A DNA stretch of 6,378 nt, from positions 1-6,378 of the forward strand of contig DASVVJ010000990.1 of the NCBI GenBank assembly GCA_036389955.1, written 5' to 3'. A program made the translations under genes and the position numbers. Below, in pieces: positions 5,561 to 6,378 of this stretch. The notes under the pieces are model-generated. The model was not told the origin of the DNA and made no database searches. It worked only from the letters and a program-made list of their open reading frames with translations. Within the stretch, counting starts at the first letter, position 1, and the number at the start of each line of letters is the position of its first letter. The stretch comes from DATHBR01 sp036389955 (GTDB lineage Bacteria; Myxococcota; Myxococcia; Myxococcales; Myxococcaceae).

Positions 5561-5779
5561 GGGTAGGCACGCGAAATAGCCGCGCGTGAACGGCGGGGAG
5601 AGCAGGCCAACCTTACAGGTATGGCGTCCGGCATCCTACCAGAAAGCGCAGCGGTCCAGGTCTCGGACGTACTGGCAGGTAGGAAGGACGGAAAGAACCT
5701 CATGGGTCACCACCCTACCAAAGGGGACAGACATTCCCCGCCCTGCCTGCCCCGTCCGGTGCCGAACCCCGCGCCCCAC
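5561..5779 (-). promoter_or_regulatory. Kinase upstream region with clustered GGTAGG motifs
   Basis: This non-coding stretch must contain the kinase promoter. The hexamer GGTAGG or its complement occurs four times: plus strand at 5562-5567 and 5678-5683, minus strand at 5640-5635 and 5719-5714. The two minus-strand copies extend to TGGTAGG(A/G)TG and are 79 bp apart. A small hairpin GGGGA/TCCCC with a 7-base loop lies near 5724-5740. I could not fix a -35/-10 pair. No convincing gene is present; a 91-codon plus-strand frame here runs through the terminator and has no homology I recognise. Confidence 0.4.
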
Positions 5780-5814
5780 AAAGAGAAAACGGCCCCCGCC
5801 GGAGCGGGAGCCGT
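5780..5814 (-). terminator. Intrinsic terminator of the coiled-coil lipoprotein gene
   Basis: On the minus strand ACGGCTCCCGC (5814-5804) pairs with GCGGGGGCCGT (5799-5789) in an 11-bp stem with one G-U pair. The loop is UCCG closed by C-G, an extra-stable UNCG tetraloop. The U-rich tract TTTTCTCTTT follows directly. It lies 28 bp past the TAA of the lipoprotein gene, so that gene is insulated from the kinase gene. On the plus strand there is no U tract and the stem has a C-A mismatch, so it should act one way. Confidence 0.9.
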
Positions 5815-5841
5815 CTTGGAGTGCCTCACCGGAAAGCGCGT

Positions 5842-6378
5842 TTACTTCTTCACGGGCGTGAGGATGACGACGTCCCGGGCGACCAGGCCCTCACCGTCGG
5901 AGACATAGGAGGCGCGCACCTCGGTGCCCTCCTTGAAGTCATCCAGCTCCACCGCGAGGTCGTTCTGCATCACGCGGGTGCGCTCATCCGTCTTGAGCTT
6001 CAGCTCCGTGTTGTCGTTGCCAGGAACGAGCAGCACGAGCGAGTCCCCCCGGGTGGACCGCACGCGGCCCTGGACGGTGGAGTTGGCCGCCAGGGTGCCG
6101 CTGGCGGTGCCCTCACGCAGCTCCGAAGCCTGCTCCCGCTCGGCCTCGGCCAGCTCCTGGCGCTCATCGGCCACCTCCTCCTGAGCGTCGGCGAGCTCCT
6201 TTTGCTCCTCACGCGCCAGATCCGCGCGCTCCTGGCTCGCCTCCTGGCGGACCTCCGCTATCTCCTGCTGGGCCTCCTGCTGGGCCTCGGCCAGGTCACG
6301 CCGCTGTTCCTGGACCTCGTCGCGCTTGCTGCACCCCACGCTCAACCCCACCCCCGCCACCATCGCCACCGCCATCAT
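5842..6378 (-). CDS. Lipoprotein with charged coiled coil and C-terminal beta-rich domain (start may lie outside)
   Basis: At least 178 residues. The frame is open at the right edge, where an ATG occupies the last three bases. Starting there, MMAVAMVAGVGLSVGC would be a signal peptide without any positive charge, so the true start is probably a few codons beyond the window. The lipobox-like L-S-V-G-C puts lipidation at residue 16 of the visible part. Residues about 18-89 are almost entirely Glu, Gln, Ala, Arg, Asp and Leu with recurring units such as AEAQQEAQQE and ADERQELAEAE, and should form one long coiled coil. After a flexible TASGTLAANS linker, residues 101-174 (TVQGRVRSTRGDSLVLLVPG onwards, with TDERTRV and DDFKEGTEVRASY) look like a small beta-barrel of the type seen in DUF5666-like proteins; this is by general resemblance only. 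Probably an envelope protein of unknown role. A strong terminator follows the TAA. Confidence 0.82.
   Translation of the reverse strand: MMAVAMVAGVGLSVGCSKRDEVQEQRRDLAEAQQEAQQEIAEVRQEASQERADLAREEQKELADAQEEVADERQELAEAEREQASELREGTASGTLAANSTVQGRVRSTRGDSLVLLVPGNDNTELKLKTDERTRVMQNDLAVELDDFKEGTEVRASYVSDGEGLVARDVVILTPVKK

Noticed and set aside
5724..5740. Hairpin GGGGA/TCCCC as a second terminator
   Set aside because: Only 5 bp with a 7-base loop and three Ts after it; a far stronger terminator lies just upstream on the same strand.
5586..5861. 91-codon plus-strand frame in the kinase upstream region
   Set aside because: It reads through the terminator and into the opposite gene's 3' end, and its Arg/Pro/Thr-rich product lacks recognisable features.

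Overview
The window is high-GC, densely packed bacterial chromosome and most likely comes from a myxobacterium (Myxococcota, perhaps the Cystobacter/Archangium/Myxococcus side). This is inference from gene content: an HRDVSP-type Ser/Thr kinase, two small lipoproteins including a cysteine-rich one of a type common in myxobacteria, frequent GTG starts, and long antisense shadow frames caused by GC-rich third positions. I see no rRNA, tRNA, CRISPR array, insertion sequence or phage gene.

Layout. (1) 1-420, minus: N-terminal part of an unrecognised helical protein whose 3' end lies outside the window. (2) A 105-bp divergent gap. (3) 526-2278, plus: a two-gene unit with a CorA-family metal transporter (GQN in place of GMN) and, 16 bp on, an alpha/beta hydrolase with an intact Ser-Asp-His triad. 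(4) 2279-5546, minus: four co-directional genes. In transcription order they are a soluble Ser/Thr kinase (DFA instead of DFG), a peptidase M19 (membrane/renal dipeptidase family) enzyme, a lipoprotein with two six-cysteine modules, and a lipoprotein carrying only the beta-sandwich domain that accompanies N,N-dimethylformamidase-like proteins. The hydrolase and the last lipoprotein gene converge with no base between their stop codons. (5) 5547-5841: a 295-bp non-coding stretch with a strong intrinsic terminator for the gene to its right and a cluster of GGTAGG/CCTACC motifs upstream of the kinase gene. (6) 5842-6378, minus: a lipoprotein with a charged coiled coil followed by a small beta-rich domain; its start is at or beyond the window edge.

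How they work together. CorA and the hydrolase are probably co-transcribed, but no shared pathway is evident. The minus-strand cluster could be a signalling/envelope unit (kinase in the cytosol, dipeptidase, two exported lipoproteins). Its gaps of 53, 35 and about 100 bp allow an operon but do not prove one. Nothing here is clearly a new defence or biosynthetic system. The most interesting points are the kinase cluster, the stand-alone DMFase-type domain, a predicted G-quadruplex over a start codon, and the repeated GTGCCTACC leader motif.
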